Below are positions 6,708 through 13,579 of a stretch of DNA of 16,184 nucleotides, in pieces. The stretch is from assembly GCA_050743265.1 (NCBI GenBank), contig JBOGEN010000051.1, positions 1 to 16,184 of the forward strand, read 5' to 3'. Below the pieces are notes generated by a model, which was not told the origin of the DNA, ran no database searches, and was given only the letters and a program-made list of their open reading frames with translations. Numbering within the stretch: the stretch's first letter is position 1; each line of letters opens with the position of its first letter. The translations under genes were made by a program, and so were the position numbers. The DNA comes from JBOGEN01 sp050743265 (GTDB lineage Bacteria > Actinomycetota > Actinomycetes > JBOGEN01).

Positions 6708-7246
6708 GCCGGGCGGTCCCGCTCCACCTGCTCGAGCGCCTCACGCACGCGGGCACTGAGCCGCCCGAGCGTGAGGAACTCCTCGCGGGTGAGCCGGTCG
6801 ACCAGGTGGGTCCGGACGCCTGTGACGTGGCACGGAGCTGCCGCCTCGAGCCGGCGGAACCCCTCGTCGGTGAGCGATGCCCAGGTGCCGCGCCGGTCGG
6901 TGGGGCAGCTGATCCGGGTCACGAGGCCCATCCGCTCCAGACGGGCCACGGCGTGGGAGAGGCGGCTCCGGGAGAAGAGCGTCCGGTCGGCGAGGATGCT
7001 CATGCGCAGCTGTCGGTCCGGGGCCTCGGAGAGCTGGACCAGCAGCTCGTAGTCGGCCTGCGAGAGGCCGGCGTCGCGCTGCAGCTCCCGGCCCAGCCGG
7101 TCGGCCAGCATCTGGCTCGCGGACAGGTAGGCGCGCCAGGCGACCTGTTCCTCCTGGTCGAGCCAGCGGGTCCCGGTCGGGGGCCCGGTCTCGGCCTCGC
7201 GGCGCGTCTCCGCCCGCTTCTCGGGCCGGATCTCGGTCGGGGTCAC
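6704..7246 (-). CDS. MarR-family transcriptional regulator
   Basis: A 180-residue winged-helix regulator. After a charged, variable N-terminus (1-28), helix 1 starts at WLDQEEQVAWRAYL. The DNA-binding part is LSQADYELLVQLSEAPDRQLRMSILADRTLFSRSRLSHAVARLERMGLVTR (about 61-111), with the wing CPTDRRGTWASLTDEG (about 114-129) carrying the family's DxRG motif (D117-R118-R119-G120). It is divergent from the YceI gene, and two operator-like repeats sit between them, so it probably represses both itself and yceI. The GTG at 7246 has no Shine-Dalgarno; TAGACT (complement of 7253-7258) ends 6 nt upstream, so a leaderless mRNA is likely. The inducer is unknown. Confidence 0.88.
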   Translation of the reverse strand: MTPTEIRPEKRAETRREAETGPPTGTRWLDQEEQVAWRAYLSASQMLADRLGRELQRDAGLSQADYELLVQLSEAPDRQLRMSILADRTLFSRSRLSHAVARLERMGLVTRISCPTDRRGTWASLTDEGFRRLEAAAPCHVTGVRTHLVDRLTREEFLTLGRLSARVREALEQVERDRPA

Positions 7247-7267
7247 GGGGGGAGTCTACTGGAATAG

Positions 7268-7279
7268 TTGACCGTTCAA
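7268..7279. promoter_or_regulatory. Operator-like site 1 (TTGACCGTTCAA), overlapping promoter elements
   Basis: TTGA-n4-TCAA matches the second site at 7306-7317 in its arms. The first six bases, TTGACC, can also serve as the -35 of the rightward yceI promoter: TAGCGT (7292-7297) follows after 18 nt and fits TAnnnT. On the other strand the site lies in the -35 zone of the marR promoter. A repressor bound here would block both directions. Confidence 0.55.
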
Positions 7280-7305
7280 TCGTGTTCCGCCTAGCGTGAG
7301 CACAG

Positions 7306-7317
7306 TTGAACCTTCAA
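7306..7317. promoter_or_regulatory. Operator-like site 2 (TTGAACCTTCAA) at the yceI transcription start
   Basis: A nearly perfect palindrome, TTGAA-cc-TTCAA, begins 8 nt after the -10-like TAGCGT, so it covers the expected transcription start of yceI. Its start is 38 bp from that of site 1. Repeated TTGA/TCAA palindromes between divergent marR and target genes are typical MarR operators. Confidence 0.55.
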
Positions 7318-7334
7318 TGATTGAGGAGTACCCA

Positions 7335-7895
7335 ATGACTGCCGTCGCCACCGAGTTCCCGGGCCTGGTCGCAGGGACGTGGGTGATCGACCCGTCCCAC
7401 TCGGACGTGTCCTTCACCGTCCGCCACCTCATGGTCAGCAAGGTCAGGGGTCAGTTCACCCGGTTCAGCGGCACGATCCGGGTCGCCGAGGACGTGCTCG
7501 CCTCGTCCGCCCAGGCCGAGATCGACGTCGCCAGCGTGGACACCCGCGACGAGAACCGGGACAACCACCTGCGGACGAGCGACTTCTTCACCGTCGAGGA
7601 GTTCCCGACGATGACGTACTCCTCGACCGGGGTCCGCCGGGACGGCGAGGGGTTCCTCGTCGACGGTGAGCTCACCCTGCGCGGCGTGACCCGGCCGGTG
7701 ACGCTGCAGGTCGAGCTCAACGGCGTCCACCCGGACCCGTGGGGTGGCACCCGTGCCGGCTTCTCAGCGTCCACGGTGATCAACCGCAAGGACTTCGGCG
7801 TGAACTGGAACGCGCCGATCGACGGTGGCGGCACCGTCGTCGGCGACAAGGTCACGATCGCCCTGGAGATCCAGGCCGTCCTGCAGACCGACTGA
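7335..7895 (+). CDS. yceI: YceI-family protein
   Basis: A 186-residue lipocalin-like beta-barrel protein of the YceI family, whose members bind polyisoprenoids or similar amphiphiles and are often induced by stress. Family blocks are GTWVIDPSHSDVSFTVRHLMVSKVRGQF (about 14-41), the central SVDTRDENRDNHLRTSDFF (about 67-85), GELTLRGVTRPV (about 111-122) and INRKDFGVNWNAPIDGGG...VGDKVTI (about 149-175). No signal peptide is seen, so it is predicted cytoplasmic, unlike E. coli YceI. The ATG at 7335 is chosen for the GAGGAG at 7323-7328; an in-frame GTG at 7296 would precede the expected transcription start. It is probably controlled by the divergent MarR. Confidence 0.92.
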   Translation: MTAVATEFPGLVAGTWVIDPSHSDVSFTVRHLMVSKVRGQFTRFSGTIRVAEDVLASSAQAEIDVASVDTRDENRDNHLRTSDFFTVEEFPTMTYSSTGVRRDGEGFLVDGELTLRGVTRPVTLQVELNGVHPDPWGGTRAGFSASTVINRKDFGVNWNAPIDGGGTVVGDKVTIALEIQAVLQTD

Positions 7896-7910
7896 TTCGC
7901 CCCGCCGTCG

Positions 7911-7956
7911 CGGCCGGTCGGCGATGCTGCTCTCGTGAGCTGTCGCCGGCCGGCCG
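7911..7956 (+). terminator. Strong 14-bp hairpin after yceI
   Basis: 7911-7924 pairs with 7943-7956 (14 bp, one T-G wobble) around an 18-nt loop that itself contains GCTC/GAGC. A 12-bp direct repeat, CGGCCGGTCGGC, occurs at 7911-7922 and 7951-7962. The position 16 nt after the yceI stop suggests a terminator separating yceI from the VOC gene, although no T-run follows. Confidence 0.5.
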
Positions 7957-7981
7957 GTCGGCCCGCCCCCGGGAGCCACCC

Positions 7982-8512
7982 ATGCCCGTCCACCGCCTGA
8001 ACCACGCGGTCCTCTACGTCCGCGACGTCGAGGTCAGCACCGCCTTCTACGCGGACGTCCTCGGGTTCCGGCCCGTCGCGATGACCCCCGAGGGGTTCCG
8101 GGGCGCGGCATTCCTCCAGGCGCCGGGCTCGACGAACGACCACGACCTCGGGCTCTTCGAGGTGGGTGCGGACGCCGGCCCGTCCGTCGCCGGCAAGGCC
8201 ACCGTCGGCCTGTACCACCTCGCCTGGGAGGTCGACACGCTCGCCGAGCTCGAGCGGTTGGCCGAGGTCCTGGCCGAGCGGGGCGCGCTGGTCGGCGCCA
8301 CCGACCACGGCACGACCAAGGCGCTGTATGCCAAGGACCCTGACGGTCTCGAGTTCGAGGTGAGCTGGCTCGTCCCGGCCGACCTCGTCGACGAGGGGGC
8401 GCTGGCCGCCCGGACCCGCCTCGCCGCCCTCGACCTGACCCGGGAGAAGGCCCGCTACGGCGCGGACACGCCTGGCGGGGTCGGGGTCTCACGGGCCGTG
8501 GCCCCCTCCTGA
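7982..8512 (+). CDS. VOC-superfamily (glyoxalase/extradiol dioxygenase fold) protein
   Basis: A 176-residue protein with two beta-alpha-beta-beta-beta modules. Residues 1-60 contain LNHAVLYVRDVEVSTAFYADVLGF and LGLFEV; residues about 73-130 contain GLYHLAWEV, then YAKDPDGLEFEVSW. The likely metal ligands are H8, E60, H79 and E126, the H/E/H/E pattern of metal-dependent VOC enzymes. The substrate is not readable: members include glyoxalases, thiol transferases and ring-cleavage dioxygenases. A GGGAG sequence about 6 nt before the ATG supports the start. It follows yceI on the same strand after 86 bp, but a strong hairpin lies between them. Residues 131-176 are an extension beyond the core fold. 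Confidence 0.82.
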   Translation: MPVHRLNHAVLYVRDVEVSTAFYADVLGFRPVAMTPEGFRGAAFLQAPGSTNDHDLGLFEVGADAGPSVAGKATVGLYHLAWEVDTLAELERLAEVLAERGALVGATDHGTTKALYAKDPDGLEFEVSWLVPADLVDEGALAARTRLAALDLTREKARYGADTPGGVGVSRAVAPS

Positions 8513-8542
8513 CCCGAAGGGTCCGTAGCGGACGGAGGAGGG
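8504..8542 (+). terminator. Branched inverted-repeat structure at the 3' end of the VOC gene
   Basis: CCCTCCT (8504-8510) pairs with AGGAGGG (8536-8542). Between them, ACCC-gaa-GGGT (8512-8522) and GTCCG-tag-CGGAC (8521-8533) can each form small hairpins sharing one base. The structure includes the VOC stop codon (8510-8512). A second, competing repeat, GAGGGCG (8538-8544) with CGCCCTC (8574-8580), extends toward the next gene. A terminator role is likely; attenuation of the following regulator gene is possible. Confidence 0.4.
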
Positions 8543-8612
8543 CGCTCCCGACATACCCGGACGGAGATCAAAACGCCCTCGACCAGGGGAGGTACAGGCT
8601 TAACGTGTCGAT

Positions 8613-11600
8613 GTGCCGCCGCGGTACCGGGCCCTCGGAACGTTCGAGGTCTTCGACGGGGGCCGCCGGCTGGACCTGGGGGGACCACGCCAACGGTCTG
8701 TCCTCGCACGTCTCCTGATGGCACGCGGCCGCGTCGTCGCGGCCGACACCCTCGTCGAGGATCTCTGGCGTGGCGAGCCGCCGCCCAAGGCGGCCGGAGC
8801 GTTGCAGGCCTACGTGTCGCACCTGCGCCGGGCGCTCGAGCCGGACCGTCCGCCGCGCGCTGCGGCGCGGCTTCTCGTGAGCGCACCCCCCGGGTATGCC
8901 ATGCGCGCGGAGGCCGACGACGTCGATGCCTGGCGCTTCGACGACCTCGTCCGTGCCGCGGGCGGACTGCTCGCCGACGACCCGTCGGGTGCCGAGACCG
9001 TGCTCGCGGACGCGCTCGCGCTGTGGCAGGGCGCGGCGTACGCGGAGTTCGCCGCCGACGAGTGGGCGGTCGCCGAGGCGTCCCGGCTCGAGGAGCTGCG
9101 CACGGTCGCCATCGAGATGCGCGCGCAGGCCGGGCTTGCGCTCGGTCGTGCCGCGGCCGTCGTGCCCGACCTGGAGGCGTACGTCGCGACGCACCCGCTG
9201 CGCGAGGACGCGTGGCGGCTGCTCGCCCTTGCGCTGTACCGCACCGGACGGCAGGCGGACGCGCTCGCCGCGCTGCGTCGCGTCCGCGCGCGTCTCGCGG
9301 ACGACCTCGGCGTCGACCCGGGCCCTGCCCTGCAGCGGCTCGAGGCGGACGTGCTCGCGCAGTCCTCGGCGCTGGACCACGTCCCGCTGGCGGCCCGTCC
9401 CGTCCACCTCAACGGGCGGGCCGGTCATCTGAAGGGGACGAACGGGCGCGCGAGGTGGCTCGTCGGGCGGGAGCAGGAGATGCGCGTCCTCGAGGAGGCT
9501 GCCGCAGCCGTGGAGTCTGGCGCGGGCGGCCTGGCGCTCGTCGCGGGAGAGGCCGGCGCGGGCAAGACCGCGCTGGTCGACAGACTCGCAGACCGGCTCG
9601 GCGCGCGCGGCTGGCGCGTCGCGTGGGGAGGCTGCCCGGAGTCCGAGGGGGCCCCCGCGGCCTGGCCGTGGAGCGAGGTGCTGCGCCGCGTCGTCGCCGC
9701 CAGCGCGCCCACGCCGGACGAGGAGGCGCTGCTGGCACCCCTGCTCGTGCCCACCCTCGCACCCGTCGCCGTGAACGGCGGAGGTGGGGACATGCTGGCC
9801 CGGCGCTTCCGCATGCACCAGGCGGTCACGGGCTACCTGGCACGAGCTGCCGGTGAGGCGCCGCTGCTGCTCGCTTTCGACGACCTGCACCGCGCCGACG
9901 ACGAGACCCTCACCCTGCTCACCAGCGTGGCGGACGGGCTGGGCGGGTGCCGTGTACTCGTCGTGGCCGCGTACCGGCCGGACGAGTCCCCCGAGGCGCT
10001 CGCCACGACGATGGCGACGCTGGCCCGGCACGGCCCGAGCCGGCTGACCCTGCGCGGCCTCGCGGAGGACGACGTGGCCGAGGTCGTCCGGGACGTCACG
10101 GGGACCGACGTCGACCCGCGGACCGCGCGCACGATCGCGGACCGCACCGACGGCAACCCGTTCTACGTGGTGGAGACCGCGCGCCTCCTCGCGAGCGAGA
10201 GGGTGCTCGGCGACGACGTGCCGGCGGGCGTCCGCGACGTGATCCGGCGCCGGGTCGCACGCCTGCCTGGGACGGCGCGGAGCGTCCTTGCGCTCGCTGC
10301 GGTCGTCGGGCGCGACGTCGACGTGGACGTGCTGCTCGCCGCCGCGGTCTCCGCACCGGGCGCGGGGCACACCGAGGACGAGCTGCTCGACGCGCTGGAC
10401 TCGTGCGTCGTCGCCGGGCTGCTCGTCGAGCCGGGCAGCGGGACGCTGCGCTTCGCGCACGCCCTCGTCCGGGAGACGCTGTACGACGACGTGTCGCGGA
10501 TGCGCCGGTCCCGGATGCACGCCCGGGTGGCGGACGCGCTCGAGGTGCTGCGGCCCAGCGACCTCGCCGGGCTCGCCCACCACTACTGGGAGGCGGCGTC
10601 CGCGGCCACCGCGGCCAAGGCCGTGGCGTACGCACGGCGGGCGGCCGAGCAGGCGCAGCAGCGCTTCGCCCACACCGCCGCGGCCGACCTGTGGCGCCAG
10701 GCGCTCGACGGGCTGGGTCGCCTCCCGGCCGCCTCCCCGGACGCCCGCCTCGACCTGTACGTGCCGCTCGTCCGTGCGCTGGCCCACGCGGGCAACGCGG
10801 TCGCGGCGCGGCAGGCCCGTCGTGAGGCCGTCCGGGTGGCCGCGCTCACCGGGGACATCGCCCGTGTGGCCCGGGCGATGGCCGCCTGGGACGTGCCGAC
10901 CGCATGGACGACCCGGCTCTACGGCACCGTCGACAGGGAGGCGGTGCGGTGGCTGGGCGCCTCACTCGAGCACGTCCAGGACGACGGCACGCGCTGCCGC
11001 CTGCTCTGGGCCCTGGCGTCCGAGCTCGAGGGGGAGGACGACCCGGCCGGGGCCGCCGCCTCGCTCGAGGCGGTCGCCGTCGCACGCCGCAGCGGCGACC
11101 CGTACCTGCTCGTGCTCGCCCTCAACGCCCGGTACTTCCATACGTTGGCGTTCGGCTCGTTCGAGGAGCGGTTCGCGATCGCGGACGAGCTGCTCCGCCT
11201 CGGCCGCGACCACGACATCGCCTCCGGGCAGGTGCTGGGCCACCACGTCGCCGTCCAGGCCCATGCGGGCCGAGGTGACATGGCACGGGCTCGCACGCAC
11301 ACGGCCGACGCCCTCGCGCTCGCCCACGGCCACAGCCTGGCCGGGGCCGAGTGGGTGGCCGCCCTGTTCGGCGCGCTGGACGCGCTGGTGGCCGGCCGGA
11401 CCGACGAGGCCGAGGCGACGTACGGCGTCATCACGGACGGCATGCGCACCAGCGGGGCCTTCGACGCGGACGGGTTCGCCTGGCTGACCCGGTTCGTCGT
11501 GCGGCACGCCCAGGGGCGGCTCGCCGACCTCCTCGACGAGACCCGTGCCGCGGACGTGCGCTACGCCGAGATCGCGCCGGACCCGTACACGCTGGTGCTC

Positions 11601-12065
11601 GTCGCGTCGGGCGAGGTCGACGAGGCCCGCCGGCGGTGGCGGCCGGAGTGCCGCGTGCGCAGTGACTACTTCTGGACGCTGGTGACCCGCGTCAGGGCGG
11701 AGTGCGCGGTCGCGCTCGGCGACACGGCCACGGCTGCCCGCTGCTACGACGCCCTGCTCCCGTACGCGGGGCTGCTGGGCGGCTCCTCCACCGGCAGCGT
11801 CACGCTGGGCCCGATCGCCCAGGTGCTCGGGGACGTCGCGCGGATGCGGGACCGCCCGGCCGACGCCGTACGCCACTACGGCGAGGCGCTCGACGTGGCC
11901 CGTCGGGCGGGCGCACCGCACTGGGCAGCGCAGGCACGCGACGCGCTGGCCGCGCTGTCCGGGACAGCCGGGACGGCCGGGGCGTCGGTGCCCCGGCCCA
12001 GCGTCCTCGACCTGCGCGACCCGCAGAGCGCTCAGCCGAAGACGGCGCACTCCCGCCGGGCGTGA
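8613..12065 (+). CDS. Large SARP-type transcriptional activator with AAA ATPase and TPR-like region
   Basis: This 1150-residue regulator belongs to the AfsR/SARP class. Residues 1-97 form an OmpR-like winged helix (RALGTFEVFDGG, PRQRSVLARLL, AYVSHLRRAL, PPGYAMRAE), and about 98-245 form the bacterial transcriptional activation domain ending in LRRVRARLADDLGVDPGPALQRLE. A new domain starts at WLVGREQEM (about 282): a signalling ATPase with Walker A GEAGAGKT (312-319), Walker B LLLAFDDLHRAD (418-429) and the downstream NPFYVVETARLL. The rest, to about 1120, is Ala-rich helical repeats of TPR type. No C-terminal LuxR helix-turn-helix is seen. The GTG at 8613 is fixed by an in-frame TAA 12 nt upstream and by the fold beginning at once; GGGGAGG lies 20 nt away, too far to be ideal. 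Its targets are unknown. Confidence 0.88.
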   Translation: MPPRYRALGTFEVFDGGRRLDLGGPRQRSVLARLLMARGRVVAADTLVEDLWRGEPPPKAAGALQAYVSHLRRALEPDRPPRAAARLLVSAPPGYAMRAEADDVDAWRFDDLVRAAGGLLADDPSGAETVLADALALWQGAAYAEFAADEWAVAEASRLEELRTVAIEMRAQAGLALGRAAAVVPDLEAYVATHPLREDAWRLLALALYRTGRQADALAALRRVRARLADDLGVDPGPALQRLEADVLAQSSALDHVPLAARPVHLNGRAGHLKGTNGRARWLVGREQEMRVLEEAAAAVESGAGGLALVAGEAGAGKTALVDRLADRLGARGWRVAWGGCPESEGAPAAWPWSEVLRRVVAASAPTPDEEALLAPLLVPTLAPVAVNGGGGDMLARRFRMHQAVTGYLARAAGEAPLLLAFDDLHRADDETLTLLTSVADGLGGCRVLVVAAYRPDESPEALATTMATLARHGPSRLTLRGLAEDDVAEVVRDVTGTDVDPRTARTIADRTDGNPFYVVETARLLASERVLGDDVPAGVRDVIRRRVARLPGTARSVLALAAVVGRDVDVDVLLAAAVSAPGAGHTEDELLDALDSCVVAGLLVEPGSGTLRFAHALVRETLYDDVSRMRRSRMHARVADALEVLRPSDLAGLAHHYWEAASAATAAKAVAYARRAAEQAQQRFAHTAAADLWRQALDGLGRLPAASPDARLDLYVPLVRALAHAGNAVAARQARREAVRVAALTGDIARVARAMAAWDVPTAWTTRLYGTVDREAVRWLGASLEHVQDDGTRCRLLWALASELEGEDDPAGAAASLEAVAVARRSGDPYLLVLALNARYFHTLAFGSFEERFAIADELLRLGRDHDIASGQVLGHHVAVQAHAGRGDMARARTHTADALALAHGHSLAGAEWVAALFGALDALVAGRTDEAEATYGVITDGMRTSGAFDADGFAWLTRFVVRHAQGRLADLLDETRAADVRYAEIAPDPYTLVLVASGEVDEARRRWRPECRVRSDYFWTLVTRVRAECAVALGDTATAARCYDALLPYAGLLGGSSTGSVTLGPIAQVLGDVARMRDRPADAVRHYGEALDVARRAGAPHWAAQARDALAALSGTAGTAGASVPRPSVLDLRDPQSAQPKTAHSRRA

Positions 12066-12739
12066 TGCGAGCGGGTCGCCGCGAGCAGCAGCCGGAACGG
12101 CAGGCCCGCGCGCTCCATCGCCTGCGCCCGCTCCGCGTCGTCGGCCACCGCGTCCAGCCAGGGCACGACGAACGTGAGGTCGATGAGCGGGGTGGCCTTC
12201 TGCAGCCGGGTCTCCACCCAGGCGTACGCCTCGACCGTGAGGTAGCGCCGGATGACGGGGAACACCTCGCGCTCCTCGTCGGCCACGTGCTCGTCCATGA
12301 CCTGGTGGAGCTCGGCCGTGGCGGAGGCGCACCAGCGGGCCCGCATCACGTCGTGCGGGGAGTCGGCCAGCAGCACGACCGCGTTCCTGGCCCGCTCCAC
12401 CATCGGGCCCAGCACGCTGTGGTCGTCGGCCAGCCCGTCCAGGACCACGTCCGCCCCGGCGACCGACCGCAGAACGGGCCAGAGCACCTGCTCCTCGGCC
12501 TCGTGGCGGCGGCGGACCTCCGCGAACAGGTCGCAGGCGTACCGGCCGAGGGCGTGCGCCCGGGTGGGGTCGAGCCAGGCCTCGTCCACCCCGGCGGCCA
12601 CGTCGGCGGTCAGCGCGGCGAGCCGGCGCAGGTCGCGGGTCATCGCCCGCTGGACCAGGCGGTACGTGGTGAGGTCGGGCTCCGGGTCCTGCTCCTGGCG
12701 GGGCAGGAAAGGCGGGACCGCCGCCGTGATGGAGGACAT
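12032..12739 (-). CDS. Hemerythrin-like (HHE) domain protein with an altered ligand set
   Basis: A 235-residue protein with a four-helix hemerythrin-like domain, a fold that binds a di-iron centre and senses or carries O2, NO or iron. Visible ligand motifs are H79-x3-E83 (RRHEAEEQVLWPVL), H107 (ADDHSVLGPM) and, in helix 4, H146 and H151-x3-E155 (DEHVADEEREVFPVI). The first helix reads YRLVQRAMTRDLRRL: Q30 stands where actinobacterial relatives usually have His (VHRAM...). A C-terminal part (about 185-235: FVVPWLDAV...RAGLPFRLLLAATR...CAVFG) is typical of the actinobacterial subgroup. The ATG at 12739 is preferred, with GAGAGG about 8 nt upstream; the frame remains open to 12901. The 3' end overlaps the convergent SARP gene by 34 bp. 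Confidence 0.82.
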   Translation of the reverse strand: MSSITAAVPPFLPRQEQDPEPDLTTYRLVQRAMTRDLRRLAALTADVAAGVDEAWLDPTRAHALGRYACDLFAEVRRRHEAEEQVLWPVLRSVAGADVVLDGLADDHSVLGPMVERARNAVVLLADSPHDVMRARWCASATAELHQVMDEHVADEEREVFPVIRRYLTVEAYAWVETRLQKATPLIDLTFVVPWLDAVADDAERAQAMERAGLPFRLLLAATRSHHARRECAVFG

Positions 12740-12916
12740 CTGGGCCGCCTCTCGCCGCAACCTCGCCGTCCTCCGCAGCGTGGCCCCGTGCTCTTGCACC
12801 GGGGTTGGCGGTGACTTGCGGCGGCCGCGCGCGACACCCGGAGGCGGTGGCCAGGTGAACTTGCGCGCAACCCGGACGCGCGGGCCGCCGACGGCCACCA
12901 TGGAGGGGTGGCGCCC
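12740..12916. promoter_or_regulatory. Divergent intergenic region between the hemerythrin and channel genes
   Basis: This 177-bp segment should hold both promoters. The perfect 10-bp palindrome TTGCGCGCAA (12861-12870) is the only clear symmetric element, and CTTGC recurs nearby (about 12792, 12815 and 12860). I cannot place -10 or -35 boxes with confidence. The palindrome may be an operator, but chance is not excluded in such GC-rich DNA. Confidence 0.3.
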
Positions 12917-13486
12917 GTGGAGCCCCCACCGATGGACCGCCCGCTGGGTCCGCCCCCGCCGGGGCAGGTTCCGCGGGACGTCCGTCGCCGGGCGATCGCC
13001 CGGCTGGTGTACCGGACGACCGTGATGCTCGCCCTGCTCACCGTGGCCTACTACCTGCTGCCCGTCGGCTCGCCGTTGGACGATGGCGCCGCCGTCGTCC
13101 GGACCCTATGCGTCCTGGTCGCCCTCGGGCTCGTCGCCGTGGTGCTCCGGGCCCAGTGGGCCGCCCGACATGGCCCCTACCCCGTGCTGGCTGCCATCGA
13201 GGCCCTGCTGACCTCCGTCTACCTGCTGGTCCTCGTGTTCTCGGGGATCTACGTCCGGCTCGCGGAGCAGTCCGGCCAGTTCGTCGGCCTGGACACCCGG
13301 ACGGACGCGCTGTACTTCACCACCACGCTCGTCACCACGATCGGCTTCGGCGACGTCCACCCGGCCGGGACGGCCGCCCGGGCCCTGGTGACCGCGCAGA
13401 TGGTGTTCAACCTGCTCTACCTGGGGGCGGCGGTCCGGATCCTGGTGCAGGTCCGCTCCACCAAGGGGCCGTCCGTCACCGGCTGA
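12917..13486 (+). CDS. Small potassium channel family protein (Ion_trans_2 pore)
   Basis: A 189-residue membrane protein with about four hydrophobic segments (about 34-50, 60-78, 89-112 and 155-178) and a pore loop before the last one. The pore helix and filter are DALYFTTTLVTTIGFGDVHP (130-149); TIGFGD at 141-146 is a K+ selectivity filter of the GFG type. The last two helices plus loop form the usual two-TM channel unit; the first two helices are an N-terminal addition. No RCK or cyclic-nucleotide domain follows, so gating is not obvious. The GTG at 12917 lies 10 nt after GGAGG (12902-12906). An in-frame GTG at 12908 would be only 1 nt from it, so the later start is preferred. Residues 1-20 are Pro-rich and cytoplasmic. 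Confidence 0.87.
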   Translation: MEPPPMDRPLGPPPPGQVPRDVRRRAIARLVYRTTVMLALLTVAYYLLPVGSPLDDGAAVVRTLCVLVALGLVAVVLRAQWAARHGPYPVLAAIEALLTSVYLLVLVFSGIYVRLAEQSGQFVGLDTRTDALYFTTTLVTTIGFGDVHPAGTAARALVTAQMVFNLLYLGAAVRILVQVRSTKGPSVTG

Positions 13487-13489
13487 GCG

Positions 13490-13505
13490 CGGGGGTATGC
13501 CCCCG
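13490..13505 (+). terminator. Hairpin after the channel gene
   Basis: CGGGGG-tatg-CCCCCG, a perfect 6-bp stem with a 4-nt loop, starts 4 nt after the channel stop. The heptamer GGTATGC is repeated at 13494-13500 and 13505-13511. A compact terminator is likely, although no T-tract follows. Confidence 0.5.
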
Positions 13506-13579
13506 GTATGCACGGCTTGTGCTCCTGCGGTTACGGTGCGAGGCGCGCTGCTGCCGGTGTCGCACGAGAGCGGGCTTTC

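Noticed and set aside
8568..10787. Long leftward open frame (about 740 codons) opposite the SARP gene
   Set aside because: Arg/Gly/His-rich translation with no domain, typical of antisense frames in GC-rich DNA; the rightward frame has clear SARP and Walker motifs.
10962..12929. Long leftward frame opposite the SARP end and across the hemerythrin region
   Set aside because: Low-complexity translation; the hemerythrin motifs lie in another frame, at 12032-12739.
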